Notes under the pieces: generated by a model
Databases searched by the model: none
What the model saw: the letters and a program-made list of their open reading frames with translations, nothing else
What the model was told of the DNA's origin: nothing
Shown: positions 21,292 to 32,875 of the stretch, in pieces
Layout of the letters: every line of letters begins with the position of its first letter
How positions within the stretch are numbered: the first letter of the stretch is position 1
Translations under genes and position numbers: made by a program
Assembly (NCBI GenBank): GCA_025267735.1
Contig: CM046298.1
Coordinates: 41,363,917 to 41,427,916 of the forward strand
Direction: 5' to 3'
DNA from: Mactra quadrangularis
Lineage: Eukaryota > Mollusca > Bivalvia > Venerida > Mactridae
Length of the DNA: 64,000 nucleotides

Positions 21292-22639
21292 AACCTGTCA
21301 AATAATTTTGCTTTCTAAGTTTAAGTTTGACAAAGTGCCTATTTCTTAAAAAGGTAGGCATTTTCTAAGCGCACTTTATATTCTTTATTTGTTGTTGTGC
21401 TGACTGTATGAGTTCAAAATCGTTTTAGAGCTTAATCTTATAATTTTAGGGAATTTATTTCTACTGCAAGACTTCATCTTAATAAATAAATGCAATAAAA
21501 AGTATTAAACATATCTAAGACATATATAAGTTCATTTTAGATGTTAGAACAAATCTTTGTTCCAGATAAATGTCTATTTGTAATGCAATGCATGGACAGT
21601 GTTAGACTTGATTAAGAAATTTAAATATTCTGTGAAACATTTGTTTATATTGTAATTTAATAGTGAACATTTTGAAATCATTCTGGACGCTGTTATATTC
21701 ATCACTGACACTATAAACAGCAGTCTATCATTATCAAAGACGTTTTAAATTCATCATCACTCATACTATAAATAGGGCCGTAAACTGTTAAGCACGAACC
21801 AGTCGAACATTTTGTCTAAAGCTACAACCCTGTCATTGACATTTTGATTATGATTCGTGTACTAGCTTTGAAAGTTAATAGACTAAAACCTGTATTGATT
21901 TTGCATTTGTTTTTCAGGTACAATTATGTATGAATTCAATGTGCAAGAAATCATCAACAGTTTTCATCATAGATGAATGGACAATGGTCTAATTGATCAA
22001 AGAAAATGAAAATAAAAGGTATGGTAATATATCAAACTGAACTAAGTCTATCTTCCTACGTGTGAAACTTTAACACGGCCACTTAATAAAGGAATTCATA
22101 AGGTGCCAGATATCGTAGGGTCTATGGTCACGTGATCTACGATTTCAGCTGATAAATTTAACAAAATAATATTTGTTTATCGCCGATATAGCTTTTAAGA
22201 CAAAAAAAATGAATGCCACCAAATAGCGTATAACATATCTGGTACCGTTCTGTTCACGATCAATCTAAATTGACCATGTGAGTTTTAATCTTTGGTCCCA
22301 GACCGTTTGCACAAATATTGTAATGAATTGGAAGGTAAACTATGTCATGATTAACAAAGTGTGCAGTTGATACAAAGTAATCTGTTTTCTCTCACAAGCA
22401 AATGTGTTCACTTTCGGACAAAGAAATATACTAGTCATAGTTATTGTAAATCATTTTAAAATTTTAATTGAATAAGGAATGTCTCATTTATCATTAAATT
22501 AAATATTCTCATAACAAAAAAGGAAAGGACATGATGTTTTATGCATTTTCTTATTTTAATTCGATGTTTTGACTCCAAGAATTTGACGAAAAACAAGAGT
22601 TCGTTTAAATACTAGAGATCACGTGACTATAAACCATCT
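21292..22639. other. Intergenic AT-rich DNA
   Basis: No gene seen. GGTCTATGGTCACGTGATCT (near 22121) and an inverted relative near 22613 both contain CACGTG; they may be remains of an element or two E-boxes. Confidence 0.4.
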
Positions 22640-22940
22640 ATCTAGAGAACCGCTCTAGATTTCGATTCCCGAGAGGGGCTTATGTTCGTGGAGTTCGATT
22701 CCCGAGCGGGGCATACGTTCGTGGAGTTCAATTATGAAATTATTTTTACAGCCATTATCTCACCACTGATTCTAAATCATGCAAGGCAGCTGACTATCAT
22801 TGACAGACATATTCTCGTAGTAACTGGTTATCAGCTAAATCCAGAGATGTAGCTTTTCAAGGAACGGTATGTCAACAGACCACCGCAATGGTCTAATCGA
22901 CCCACACAATGTGTTGAAATTGCGTTAAACCAACCATTAT
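22640..22940 (+). mobile_element. Degraded SINE, family 2, with duplicated B-box
   Basis: TTCGATTCCCGAG(A/C)GGGGC occurs twice in the head (about 22658 and 22692). Body and tail follow: GTAACTGGTTATCAGCTAAA, TCCAGAGATGTAGC, AACGGTATGTC, TTGCGTTAAACC. The head has suffered a ~35-bp duplication. Confidence 0.7.
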
Positions 22941-25928
22941 TCTTAGGCTCTTAGACAGTTTCCATTTTGATATCAAATACTCTGGGGTCCAAATGTTTCT
23001 TTACACATGTATTGTTTCATATTTCCTCTGAAAACTTGAATTTTTGTAAATAATTCAATAAGTATGGAGTAAAAGTCATTATTTGTTTATAACTACATTT
23101 CGACAAAAAGGAGATACTACGTAATGCTATAATTAAGGAGTCATATTTAAATGTATATTAGTTGTGAAACTAGCAACAACATGTGAAGTATATCTAAGTA
23201 TATTCTAAAACACAGGGAATTGTCTTGTTACCTCCCTTTGATTTCCAAACATACCTATATACGTAAATACTCTGCCCTCCAAAAGTTCCTTCACACATTC
23301 ACAATTTATATTGTACTAAATAGAATTTCAAAAAGTTGAACAACATACCCAACTTATTGTGATAATCCGCCGAAAGTTGTCCCCCTTGTTGAGTTAGTTA
23401 AAATCGATATTGGTTGAATCGATAGAGAAAATTATCATATAGAATATAGAGTAAGAAATGTTATAAACATAATTTTCGACAGTATATTGAAATATGCCAA
23501 TATTTTTCCTCCTATTGAGACAAAGTTTAGTCCATCCTCTTTAATCTGGTATATTTTTCAATGAGTTAAAGTAACATCTTCTTGCTTCCATTTGACTTTA
23601 AAGTTGACTACTATGAGTCATATTAAAAATAGAGTAAAAATATTGCTGACATGCAATTTTTCTATTTTCAATCGAAAATTAGCGTACTTTTGCATTAAAT
23701 TTGAATTTTTTTCCTCCTATACACACAATCTATGGGTAATAAGCTTTAAGATGGTAGTCTTAAATTTAAAATGAAATATTGTCTTCTTGCTTCCAATTTT
23801 GTTACAAAATCGTTGAAAATGGAAAATTGAAGAAAATCGGGCGTTTAAGTACATGTGCACTTGGGTCATTACAGGCGACGTTAATTGTTGTGTAGGCGAT
23901 CAGACAAAGATAATATCTATGTCTCTGAAGTTATGTACTCGCCTAAACAACTATGTAAATGTATTATAAAAAAGAGTGGTTGATGTTGTAACCATTATTT
24001 GAAATAATTTGTTCATTGAATTTAATATTTTTATGAATGAAATACGACAGCTAACATTTTCGACTTCGATGAAAATACCTAGGCATGCAAATATATGTGC
24101 GATACTCACAAATTATAAATCTGCTTGTAGGTGTATTTATAAGTAAATAAGAAAAATATATGTTCTTGCTTTAATTGTTGTCTGGGTGTTTGAAGCACAA
24201 AAATTAATTACAGTTCTTTAGCACGATTTTTTAACGTGTAAGCAATATCATTTATCTATTTTTTGATTCACACAGAAATGACTTTTATTTTGGGAATTGG
24301 ACAAATATACTCTGATTCATACTAACATTCGTGTTTTTTCTTCGTGTGTTTTGTTGTTTAAATTTTTGAAAAATGGGATCAGCCGCCTCGAAGGGGCAAT
24401 ATATGCAGACCCCTTTCAAAATAAAAATAACTGAATCTTGAATTCAGATTTTTATACCCGAGATTTCATATAAAATTCATGCTTCTGTAGACACATGTAT
24501 ATTGATAATAAGGTTATTAGATTGATTGTATTTTTAATTATATCATTATTATGCAGTGATACATATTATACCCCTAATGTTGACAGTGTTAATGATAAAG
24601 GGGTCATTATATAGCGGTCAACAACCATAAAACTTTAATTATACAGGATGACACTGATATGATTACTGTCTACCCCTGACTATATTACATTGCATACATA
24701 CATGTATATTATTTCCACAATTATTGATTAAAATTTACATGTCCGTTTTATAACCAAAAACTTAACTCCCTGAAAAGTATGCTATATTCATGAATATACT
24801 TTTTTGTCGCTCTTTAAAATCATGATACATGATTCAGAGAAAATTCTGGTTTAATAAACGAGGTTGCACTACACTTAGAACGAACGTCATCAATTTTTAC
24901 TTATCAATAAAACTCCGGGTTCTAAAGGGACTGGTTACCGATTTTTACTGAATCATAGCCAGTCAATTACGTTCAATTAACTTATAGATATTTTATGTTT
25001 GGTGAAGCCAGAGATTTACATAGCATCAAACAAAATCCCTGGTACAATTTACTGCAAAAATATACATGTTTTATTATTAGAGCACAAACTTCAACGCATT
25101 GATGAAAGTTTTCAGTATTAATAATGATTTCAGTATTTTGAGATTGATCTAGCTATGTAATTGAAATACGAAATCTGAATACAAATGTATATATTTCAGT
25201 ATTTTGAAAGTATTAGCACCCCATGTCAACGACACTACTACATGTAGCATAGTATAACGTTCACTTCTATTTTTTTTCTCAAAAATTATCATGTAAATAT
25301 TTTGCTCAATCACATATACTTATCTATTGTCCGATCTTATCAGTTAGTGTGACACCATGGGTGTCCTATATATTTTAGACATCATCTTTATTATATCGAT
25401 TTTCTATCGGATTATGACACTGCACACTATCGATTTATCTATTAATTATAAACTCTAAAATCTGGTGTAAAGGGAACAAACCCAATCACAAATTTTTACT
25501 CCTTACGAGGGGGAGTGAACTCCTATTTTGTACGTAATATTCTCCACATGGCAATTTATTATTAATTCTAACATAGGCACGTGCGTTTTCACTCTTTATT
25601 TAATGTGACGTCATCTATGCTTTATTATTCAACAAAATATAGCTCGTGACGGCTGTTGAAATTTTACTCCCCACGTTAAATGCGCAAAGCCGAAAATGGC
25701 GCCCGAGTTTATAAGGGTTGACTTTTACAATTTGGTTTCTATTCTATAATTAAGATTTTAATATTTTTTGTTCGGAATAAGAAACACCTATCCGTGAGAA
25801 TTGTGTAAATAAATGCTATTTTTGGCCTTTGCACTGGGGTGGATTTCAACAGCATGACGTTTCTGACAGTTTAAAATAGTTCTATAAATATAATCTTTTC
25901 TAAGGATGTATTTTACGATGTTAGAATC
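22941..25928. other. Long gene-free stretch with one arm of an inverted repeat
   Basis: The segment at 23218-23255 (AATTGTCTTGTTACCTCCCT, then TTGATTT) is the inverse of 26833-26873. TGACGTCA, a palindromic CRE, lies at 25606-25613. GAAAATGGCGCCCGAG at 25691 is a GC-rich spot. I see no exon with convincing borders; the 60-codon frame at 23592 is AT-rich and unsupported. Confidence 0.45.
25606..25613. promoter_or_regulatory. CRE-like palindrome TGACGTCA
   Basis: A perfect 8-bp CREB/ATF consensus. There is no gene start adjacent, so function is unsupported. Confidence 0.2.
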
Positions 25929-26098
25929 GAAATAACTTACAGTTGTCTATATTTTGTTGTCTAACAAAATATAGGCACTCGTTTGATGCGCTTATTAAAT
26001 CACTCGTGCTAAAGCACTCGTGATTTAATCATACGCGCATCACAACTCGTGCCTATATTTTATTAGACAACAAAATATAGACAACTGTAAGTTATTTC
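25929..26098. repeat. 170-bp near-perfect palindrome
   Basis: The arms start GAAATAACTTACAGTTGTCT and mirror as AGACAACTGTAAGTTATTTC. They continue through ACAAAATATAGGCAC, GATGCGC and TTAAATCACTCGTGCT to a centre near 26014 with only a few bases of loop. By eye there are a handful of mismatches and one or two small indels. It is either a hairpin MITE with almost no unique interior or a recent inverted duplication. DNA like this is prone to cruciform formation and deletion. Confidence 0.88.
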
Positions 26099-26412
26099 TT
26101 AAACAACTTTAAATTTTGCTTTTTGAAATCAGTACATCTTTCCTATGATATGAAAATACAAAAAAAAACTCTAACTTGATATTGGCTAATTAAAATGCAT
26201 TGAATATAGTTTCGAAGGCTGATATATAAATTTGCTGCACCTCAAAAAACAAAATGTACTCACACAAAATCCATATCATTGCGTGAATAATGAATTAAAT
26301 AAATACTCATTATGAAATAATAATTCTTTAAACAACTTGAACATAGAAATTGTAGCAATTTGATCAACTGTACTGTGAAAATATATTTGGAAGGCAGTGT
26401 ATGTATATAAAC

Positions 26413-26836
26413 AGTATGTTTTAGGTTTGTAATGATTAACCGATATACCGGTTAATATTGCAATACGACTTCTGACGGTATTTAACCGGTTCATTTTTCT
26501 CTGAACCGGTTGTTCTAGTAATGTTCCATACTAATTGTTTTTATCAGAATCTGAAATTTAAATGTTTGAATAAACGTTAAAATGTGTTCGGAAACTTGAA
26601 ATATTTCTCGTAAAGTGAGAGAATATTTATCTTTGAAAGTCCATCCAAAACCTTTTTTCTAACTTATTCAAACATTTGCATAATACGTATAGATCATTTG
26701 AAAATACAAATATCTATGTACAATGTTGATCAAATTAAGACGATGCACGTGCATTAATTCATGCTATGCATGTATGGGCAAAAGAACAATATATTGCAAT
26801 ACGGTTTTTACCGTATTGTTACACCCCTAGTATGTT
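26413..26836 (+). mobile_element. hAT-like MITE with 8-bp target duplication
   Basis: The element is 26421-26828 (408 bp), flanked by AGTATGTT at 26413-26420 and 26829-26836. The left end TTAGGTTTGTAATGATTAAC and the right end (inverse AGGGGTGTAACAATACGGTA) are degenerate inverted repeats. Both ends carry TTGCAATACG and a nested dyad (ACCGATATACCGGTTA on the left, ACGGTTTTTACCGT on the right). An 8-bp duplication and an AGGGGTGTAAC terminus are typical of hAT elements. No transposase; the 72-codon minus frame is a shadow. Confidence 0.75.
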
Positions 26837-26873
26837 TGAAAATCAAAGGGAGGTAACAAGACAATTCCATGTG
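26829..26873 (-). repeat. Inverted partner of the 23218 segment
   Basis: ATCAAAGGGAGGTAACAAGA then CAATTCC matches the reverse complement of 23218-23255 over about 38 bases with few changes. Together they bound ~3.65 kb. They may be ends of one large decayed element or two unrelated copies of a dispersed repeat. Confidence 0.6.
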
Positions 26874-27960
26874 GTATAATCAAAGCAAACAGGCGCTGTC
26901 GAGCGAAACTATTTCGAGTCCCAGTCGTGGTAGGTGATAGCATTCCATGAAAATCTGATATATATAATTCATGTAAAGATTTTTTCTGTACATAAAGAAG
27001 TTGTCAAAGTTTCCAGTGGTCATTTGTACAAAAATCTTACGATAAAAATTTATAGAAAGTCAGTGTTAAAACTTTGAAGCTTAAAGCATTAAAGACATAT
27101 AACCATTTATTGATTATTAATTATATGTATCTCAGAGAGTATTCATTATTCTACATAATTAAAGAGCATTATAAATTGATTGGACATAGAATGAAGATAT
27201 TATGCATGTTTTCTGCTTTTAACTTACGGAGATTCTTATCGTAAGACCTTTTTGTGAAAATGACCACATGAATACTGGTTAGGTTAAGCCTCGTACATGA
27301 CTTATGAAAATGTTTAGATAAACGGCCATTTCTAATCTAAGGTAGAATTTCACTAATGGCAATTTGCAGTCACCAATATTATTTGGAAACCTTGATAAAT
27401 GATAGATTTATAATATCATGTTAATAATCATTTTGAATTTTAAGATTTTTAAAACGATGTTATGCTGCAAAATTTCTGAAGAAAACTTCTGATGAAAATT
27501 ACTTATTATCTCCCTTTTAAATGTTCAAAATAGTGTAATTCTTAATCTATAGTTTGTTCAAACGAATAAAGATATAATTTAAAAATCTGGCAAGGTGAAA
27601 ACATAAGATATACTCTGTACAATCAGACTCCAGATTTTGTATTTTCTGTGGCTGTTTTGTAGTTTTCTATTAGTGGAATTCTGCCTGTAAGAGGATCACC
27701 CATGGCGAGACGAAATACGAATGTCATCGATGATGCGCATGAATGATAAAATACGCTGCAATTTGTCTTAAATAAACGTAACACAAGTGCTCTGTACAGA
27801 GTCTAAAGTCACGTGATCTACAACAACATATAAAAAGCTAAGCAAAGTTTCTTTGTTGCAAATATTTTATGCGCTGTATGAATCTTTTCTGTGTTTGTCT
27901 TCTGCAACAAAGAAGAAACGCCAGTTTGGTTCCATTCTGCTGATCTTGTTACTATATACA
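26874..27960. other. Intergenic DNA with a possible tRNA-like relic
   Basis: A weak SINE-like piece lies at about 26890-27080 (GCTGTCGAGCGAAA, TTTCGAGTCCCA, GTCAGTGTTAAAAC), too diverged to assign. GTCACGTGATCTAC near 27812 repeats the E-box segment at 22131. No gene seen. Confidence 0.35.
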
Positions 27961-27961
27961 C

Positions 27962-28264
27962 CAGGGGCGGATCCAGGTTTTGTTTCCATGGGGGTCCGAA
28001 CTTTTCTAGGGGGGGCGAACTTTTCTAGGAGGGGGGGGGGGTCCGAACCTCGAACCACAACCATATTATACACATTTTGCAAAAAAAATGCAACAAATTG
28101 ATAATAAAAACTACATAACCATCAAATCTATGTTAAGCACCGAAAAATTGCTTCATGCTACTTAAAAATGACTTACAGGCAGGAAATACTCTAATGAACA
28201 GGTACTTTTTGGAAATTGTAGGGGGGGTGTCCGGACCCCCCTGACACCCCTGTTGGATCCGCCC
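27962..28264 (+). mobile_element. G-rich TIR element (GGCGGATCC family), copy 1
   Basis: It begins AGGGGCGGATCCAGG and ends TTGGATCCGCCC (inverse). Inside each end are long G tracts on the left and GGACCCCCCTGACACCCC on the right, which pair. The centre (CACAACCATATTATACACAT, AATCTATGTTAAGCACCGAA) matches the copy at 48823. The two overlapping opposite-strand frames here are translations of the inverted, low-complexity ends, not genes. The class is probably a non-autonomous DNA transposon, but I see no clean target duplication. Confidence 0.75.
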
Positions 28265-28543
28265 ATGTACACTGCATACACCAAGGCGTGTTGCCTTAAA
28301 ACCCTAACTCCGACTTAAATTCTTAATTCGAGGCAAATCATGTATTTTAGAAAATATAAATAACAACCCATTTCGTTGCACTTGAAAGGAATATACTAGT
28401 ATTAAAAAGAGCTTACATGTGTATCATTTCAGAAATTATGGACCTACGGACTCATCCGACATGTTTATCAACAAGATGGTCATTGTTGAATATGATTCTT
28501 TCTGCAAACAGTCAAGAACTCACAGATTATCCAATCCCTTACT
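28265..28543. other. AT-rich spacer
   Basis: Nothing recognised between the G-rich element and the 83-bp array. Confidence 0.4.
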
Positions 28544-28870
28544 GTAATTTGACCTGCTTAAATATTTAACAAGTCGTCTCGGACTTTTTGTCCTTGAGAT
28601 GTTTGTTGTCCCATTACGCGTGGATTGTATACTTTGGCCTGCTTATATTCAACAAGTCGTCTCGGACATTTTGTCCTTGAGATGTTTGTTGTCCCATTAC
28701 GCGTGGATTGTATACTTTGGCCTGCTGATATTTAACAAGTCGTCTCGGACATTTTTGGTCCTTGAGATGTTTGTTGTCCCATTACGCGTGGAATGTATGA
28801 TTGGGCCTGTTGATATTCAACAAGTCGTCTAGGACATTTTGTCCTTGAGATGTTTGTGTCCACTTACATA
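28544..28870 (+). repeat. 83-bp tandem array, four units
   Basis: AAGTCGTCTCGGAC recurs at 28571, 28654 and 28737 (83 bp), then at 28822 with CTAGGAC (85 bp). Units also contain CCTTGAGATGTTTGTTGTCC and CATTACGCGTGGA. The units are highly similar, so the expansion is recent. The 77-codon frame is the repeat translation. Confidence 0.93.
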
Positions 28871-28969
28871 ATATAAATGTTTTGCTAGCCCTTTATAATG
28901 TTGATGATGAATGTTTGTTGTTTGTGCTGTTGCTTAGGGTGGTGTTGACAGCAGGTATTTATATGAAAC

Positions 28970-29895
28970 AGTTTGGTACGATATGTAATGGGTACGAATT
29001 AAACTTTTAACAAAGGGATTTTCAAACTTTTTGTACCAAGAAAAGATGGGTACGATATTTCCCGAATAGTAATCGACACAAGAACAAATGATTCGTATCA
29101 TTCCCGGAAATATTCGGATACGATATCTTCTAGGTACGAATTAACATTTAAAAAGGATTCGCCCAAAGTGTTTCGAACCCCGAAAAAAGGGTACGAAATT
29201 GTCTGGTTACGAATCAACATAATTATCAGAAACGATTTGTCCTAAATGTTTCGTATAGTGCGTACACATTGAACCCGACCTTACCTTCCTCATTTGCATC
29301 TAATTATCATTTGCACGTATCCCGGCGAAAATCAATACCACGCCTACTATATGCTTCGGCTCGTTACGTATTTAAGATAAAATAAGACATGTATAAAGTT
29401 TACGCATGTGAAACAACTCACGATTCAAATGCAATCAAACGGGAAACTCGTGTTCTTACATTTATGAATATAATTGATAATAAAATGGATGGGGGATGGC
29501 GGTTGTGGGGCTAAAACCCACCACATTTGAAATGGTGGCTAGCCTCATAGTATAATCATCTGGTCCAGTCCCTGTATAATAAACACTCATTGTACGCTTT
29601 AAATGTACTTAAAAATTAATCCCTGTGTTATAATTAAATTCGAGCCTTGACGATATAATCCAAGCACTAATACAACATTCGTATTCAATGTAATGAATAT
29701 TCTTGCATAAAGGTCAGGTCGGGGTCAACTTGTACGCACTATACATAGGAAAAGTTGTGCACGATGTTTCCTTGCTACTAATAAAAATATATATGCAAAG
29801 GTTTCATAACCAAAAAAGAATGGTTGTGAAAGTTTGGTTTCGTATCAAAATATTAAAAAAATGATTCGTCCCCAAACTTTTCGTACCCAGTAAAG
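28970..29895. mobile_element. Inverted-repeat element with GGGTACGAA motifs
   Basis: The left region (28970-29285) holds several GGGTACGAA/GGTACGA motifs and ends TATAGTGCGTACACATTGAA, CCCGACCT. The right region (29703-29895) starts AGGTCAGGTCGGGGTCAACT, TGTACGCACTATA and ends CCAAACTTTTCGTACCCAG, i.e. the inverse order. The ~415-bp loop shows no gene. It looks like a decayed foldback-type or MITE element with sub-repeats in the arms; the ends and duplication are not clear. Confidence 0.45.
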
Positions 29896-30499
29896 GATTA
29901 TTATAGATCCAGTTATATTTATCATGAAACTATGAACAGCCGCTGGCAATTATTACGAAGAGTAATACTCATCCCCATCATTATAAATGACATACTGTAA
30001 TTTTCATCATCATTAATAGAACATCAGTCTGTCATTGTTACATGTATGAATGCAGTAATATTTATCATCAACACCGTATGCAGTAAAAGTACATGTATAT
30101 ACCCGAAATGTCCCGAAATTCATTGAAGGACAGAAAATAGTTCATTTTGACATTTTAATTGAACACATGTGAATTTAAATGCGCAGAATGGACTTATACA
30201 TTGCGGGCGAGTATATAATATGGGTCTAACATCTAAGTTCGAATCGTTGCTTGCTAACTTCTAACTCAAAACGACCCCGATGGGCTTCCGTAGTTTTAGG
30301 ATACAGCCTTAATGCCGTAGTCTGTTTTTATCATACAGACCATTCGTTATCTCTTTTGTTTCTTCGCTGATGTATTATAGTATTGCATATGTTACTATCA
30401 ATAGTAAGAAAATTGACGTAAAGTGTGCCAATACGTTTTGATGAGCGTGCAAGAATTAATTTCAACCGAATATGTCCCATTATGTGTGCCTTATTCGGC
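29896..30499. other. Intergenic AT-rich DNA
   Basis: No gene or repeat recognised. Confidence 0.4.
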
Positions 30500-30745
30500 T
30501 AAAGAGTATGACATATTCGACAAAAAATATCACACGTGTGACATATTCGACCGAAAATTTCACACGCGTGACATAAGCGTTCTGTGACATAAAGGTTCTG
30601 TGACTTAAACGTTCTGTGACATAAACGTTCTGTGACATAAAGGTTCTGTGACATGAGCGTTCTGTGACATATACGTTCTGTGACATAAACGGTCTGTGAC
30701 ATATACGTTATGTGACATATACGTTCTGTGACATAAACGGTCTAA
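30500..30745 (+). repeat. 16-bp tandem array with a 32-bp preamble
   Basis: About ten copies of a 16-bp unit CGTTCTGTGACATAAA (variants GGTTCTG, ATATACG) run from about 30569 to 30745. Before it lie two copies of a ~32-bp unit: GTGACATATTCGACCGAAAA and TTTCACACG. All share GTGACATA, so the 16-bp array probably grew from the end of the 32-bp unit. Both minus-strand frames here are repeat translations. Confidence 0.9.
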
Positions 30746-31215
30746 CATAGTATCAATCAAGACAATGTCGTCAATTCTTAAGGTTATTCAACGGAACAAG
30801 AGTGCTGTAAGGAAGAAATCGGCACACTTGCTCAGGTATCGACTCAAAGCTTAGGCTCATTGGCACATTTAGAAGTTCAGCCGATATAATATTTTGGCAC
30901 AGTTGGAATACATAAACAACATTTCAGGCTAATTCGGCCCACTTTTACGAAGCCCTCGTGCCATTTTCTAAGCAAGTTTGTCGATATCTTCCTTAAAGCA
31001 CACTTGCCCGGATTAATAAACTCTTAAGTATTTCGTTGGATAGATTGATTTCGTTACACGATATTTAATAACACGAGCTAATTGATACCTGGACAGGTGT
31101 TATTGGAATTAAACCATAATAAATATAGTACTGACATATCATCAATATATACCTTTACTTCATCATCTGCATGGAAAATTAACAATTTATTGATCGAACT
31201 CTTCCAAACAATTAC
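30746..31215. other. Intergenic AT-rich DNA
   Basis: No feature recognised, apart from lying immediately downstream of the candidate minus-strand exon at 31216-31399. Confidence 0.35.
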
Positions 31216-31399
31216 CTAGGTAAAGGGAAGATACAAAAAAAACGTTAACAGGGTCTGCAGTCCGGCTGATCTCAATCTCCGTAAACAGATATCCTGTAGA
31301 CTGCTGTCGTACAGGATCTCTACTGTCTCCATGGAAGGTCACGTCGAGATGACCTTTATGTCGACAAATCAATGCGTAGCTTTCATCTAGACGAAACAC
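31216..31399 (-). CDS. Candidate exon, unknown protein
   Basis: On the minus strand an open segment of about 61 codons has GC near 45%, clearly above its surroundings, and a balanced composition: it opens with FRLDESYALICRHKGHLD, and later has GYLFTEIEISRTADP and FFVSSLYLG. It ends at CCTAG|GTAATT, a good donor. Upstream an in-frame stop lies two codons before the GTG at 31399 and no ATG is present, so it would have to be an internal exon; the upstream AATAG is a poor acceptor with no pyrimidine tract. I recognise no domain. It may be a fragment of a gene or transposon whose other parts have gone. Confidence 0.35.
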
Positions 31400-32245
31400 T
31401 ATTTATACCATTTTGATTTCGTTATTTCTATTTTTAGACCAAGGTTTGCAAGCTAATTTAACAGCGGTATTATTCACAGTCTGCGATTGGACGGCTCATT
31501 TCAAATTGCGTGACGTAGACGATGTAAACAAGTAACGTATCATAATAATTTCGTCACTAATATTATGATGAGAAAAGGTCACTTGAACGTGACCCTCGTT
31601 TAAAAAAGGCCAGATCTAAATTATCGAGTAGGCGAGCGGAAAATTTTAGATCGAGTTTTAATCAGATTGGACTGATCTACACATGAAAGTAGACTTTAAA
31701 GAGTAATGTTAAGTATAGGTACCAAATGCGAGACTGAATGTTGATAACGTACGAGCATTTCAAGTACATGCATTTAAGCAACCTTATATACTTTCATAGT
31801 AAGAATATATTGTCAAAAAAACTGGGTTTTTTTATAATTCTAATGACACCTTAATTTAGGTTAACACATAAATTGAATCGCATTTTTGGTTAAGATTTTT
31901 TCCCAACAAAAATGATACTGCACGGATATAATTAAACAGGAAGCCCACTCCAAAAACTCTCTTTCGTGTGTTTATCTTCAAGGCTTTTTACAAAAAAGCC
32001 TACAAAACCAAGCGAGAAAAGAATTTCTCCACGTTTTTTAGACCCTGCATTTATTTCATTCATACGAATGTCAACTGTCGCCCAGAATAAAATAACATCC
32101 TGTTGCAAGTTTATCTAGGTCAAACATGTTTTAAAAGGGGCTTAAATGATGATGAATCGTGGCAAGTCTTTTACTGTTAATCACTTGGAAACGGGTGTTT
32201 TACGCAAATGCAAGCATATCGTCAGTTGTGAGGATATTTGCATAG
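31400..32245. other. Intergenic DNA
   Basis: No gene seen. CGATTGGACGG (31483) and TGCGTGACGTAGAC (31511) are CCAAT/CRE-like, about 90-120 bases upstream of the minus-strand exon at 31216-31399, so a promoter for it cannot be excluded but is not supported by a start codon. Confidence 0.3.
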
Positions 32246-32249
32246 CCCC

Positions 32250-32760
32250 GCTCTAGTCTTGATTATCTGCCTCTTACTATTATTGTTATCGGGTCAAGCA
32301 AAGCACGATAATGGCAGCCCCCTCAGTTATTATTCAGGTAACAAAATTTTCGTTAACTTTTTATTAATTTTGCATGATCATTTGTTGACGATAGTAATTT
32401 TAGTAGGAGTTCGGTACTATATAGATCATTCGAAGTCAATTTTCTGATTGCACGTATACTTAGCGAACGATTAAACAAAAACCATGTCTCGAAGTGAACA
32501 CAATTGAGACGTGGATTAGTCTCATTAGAATTACGGATACATTACATGTATCTAGCATAAATGTAGCCGAACAACTAAAAAAAATATCCACTGTAATTAC
32601 TGTACAATAATCTTTTGAAAAAAGGCTGTGCAATGAGAAATGTTCATTTGAAAACACAATTATCCAATACCTAATTCATTACATCGGGCGCGGCCATTAT
32701 CATGCTTTGCCTGACGTACTTATACTTGTCAAAGTACGACTGGGAACCAGACGAAGTCCT
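32250..32760 (+). mobile_element. About 500-bp dispersed repeat with inverted ends, copy 1
   Basis: GTCAAGCAAAGCACGATAAT, GGC near 32293 is the inverse of GCCATTATCATGCTTTGCCT, GAC near 32693. Homology to the copy at 60806-61275 extends beyond these on both sides (CTGCCTCTTAC on the left, GTCAAAGTACGACTGGGAAC on the right). The interior is AT-rich with TTGCATGATCATTTG. Probably a non-autonomous DNA element; small frames inside are unsupported. Confidence 0.7.
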
Positions 32761-32815
32761 GCTCGAGTCGAATCATCCATACCGGGATAACTAGCCAGAT
32801 GCGTAACGGAACACC

Positions 32816-32852
32816 TCGACAATCTTCTACGAATATATTTTCGTAGAAAATT
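32816..32852. repeat. Short imperfect hairpin
   Basis: ACAATCTTCTACGA pairs with TCGTAGAAAATTGT across an 8-base AT loop. No T-run or gene nearby suggests a role. Confidence 0.5.
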
Positions 32853-32875
32853 GTCTAAGATTTCAGAAATCGGAC

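Noticed and set aside
22118..22640. Inverted TCACGTGATCT segments as ends of an element
   Set aside because: Only about 20 bases match, a third direct copy lies at 27812, and no duplication is visible; they may be plain E-boxes.
28599..28832. 77-codon frame with repeated LLSHYAWIVYFG
   Set aside because: Product of the 83-bp array; the phase shifts between units.
30480..30702. Minus-strand frames with SQNVYVTERLCHRTF repeats
   Set aside because: Two different frames are open over the same 16-bp array, which is expected from the repeat and not from selection on a protein.
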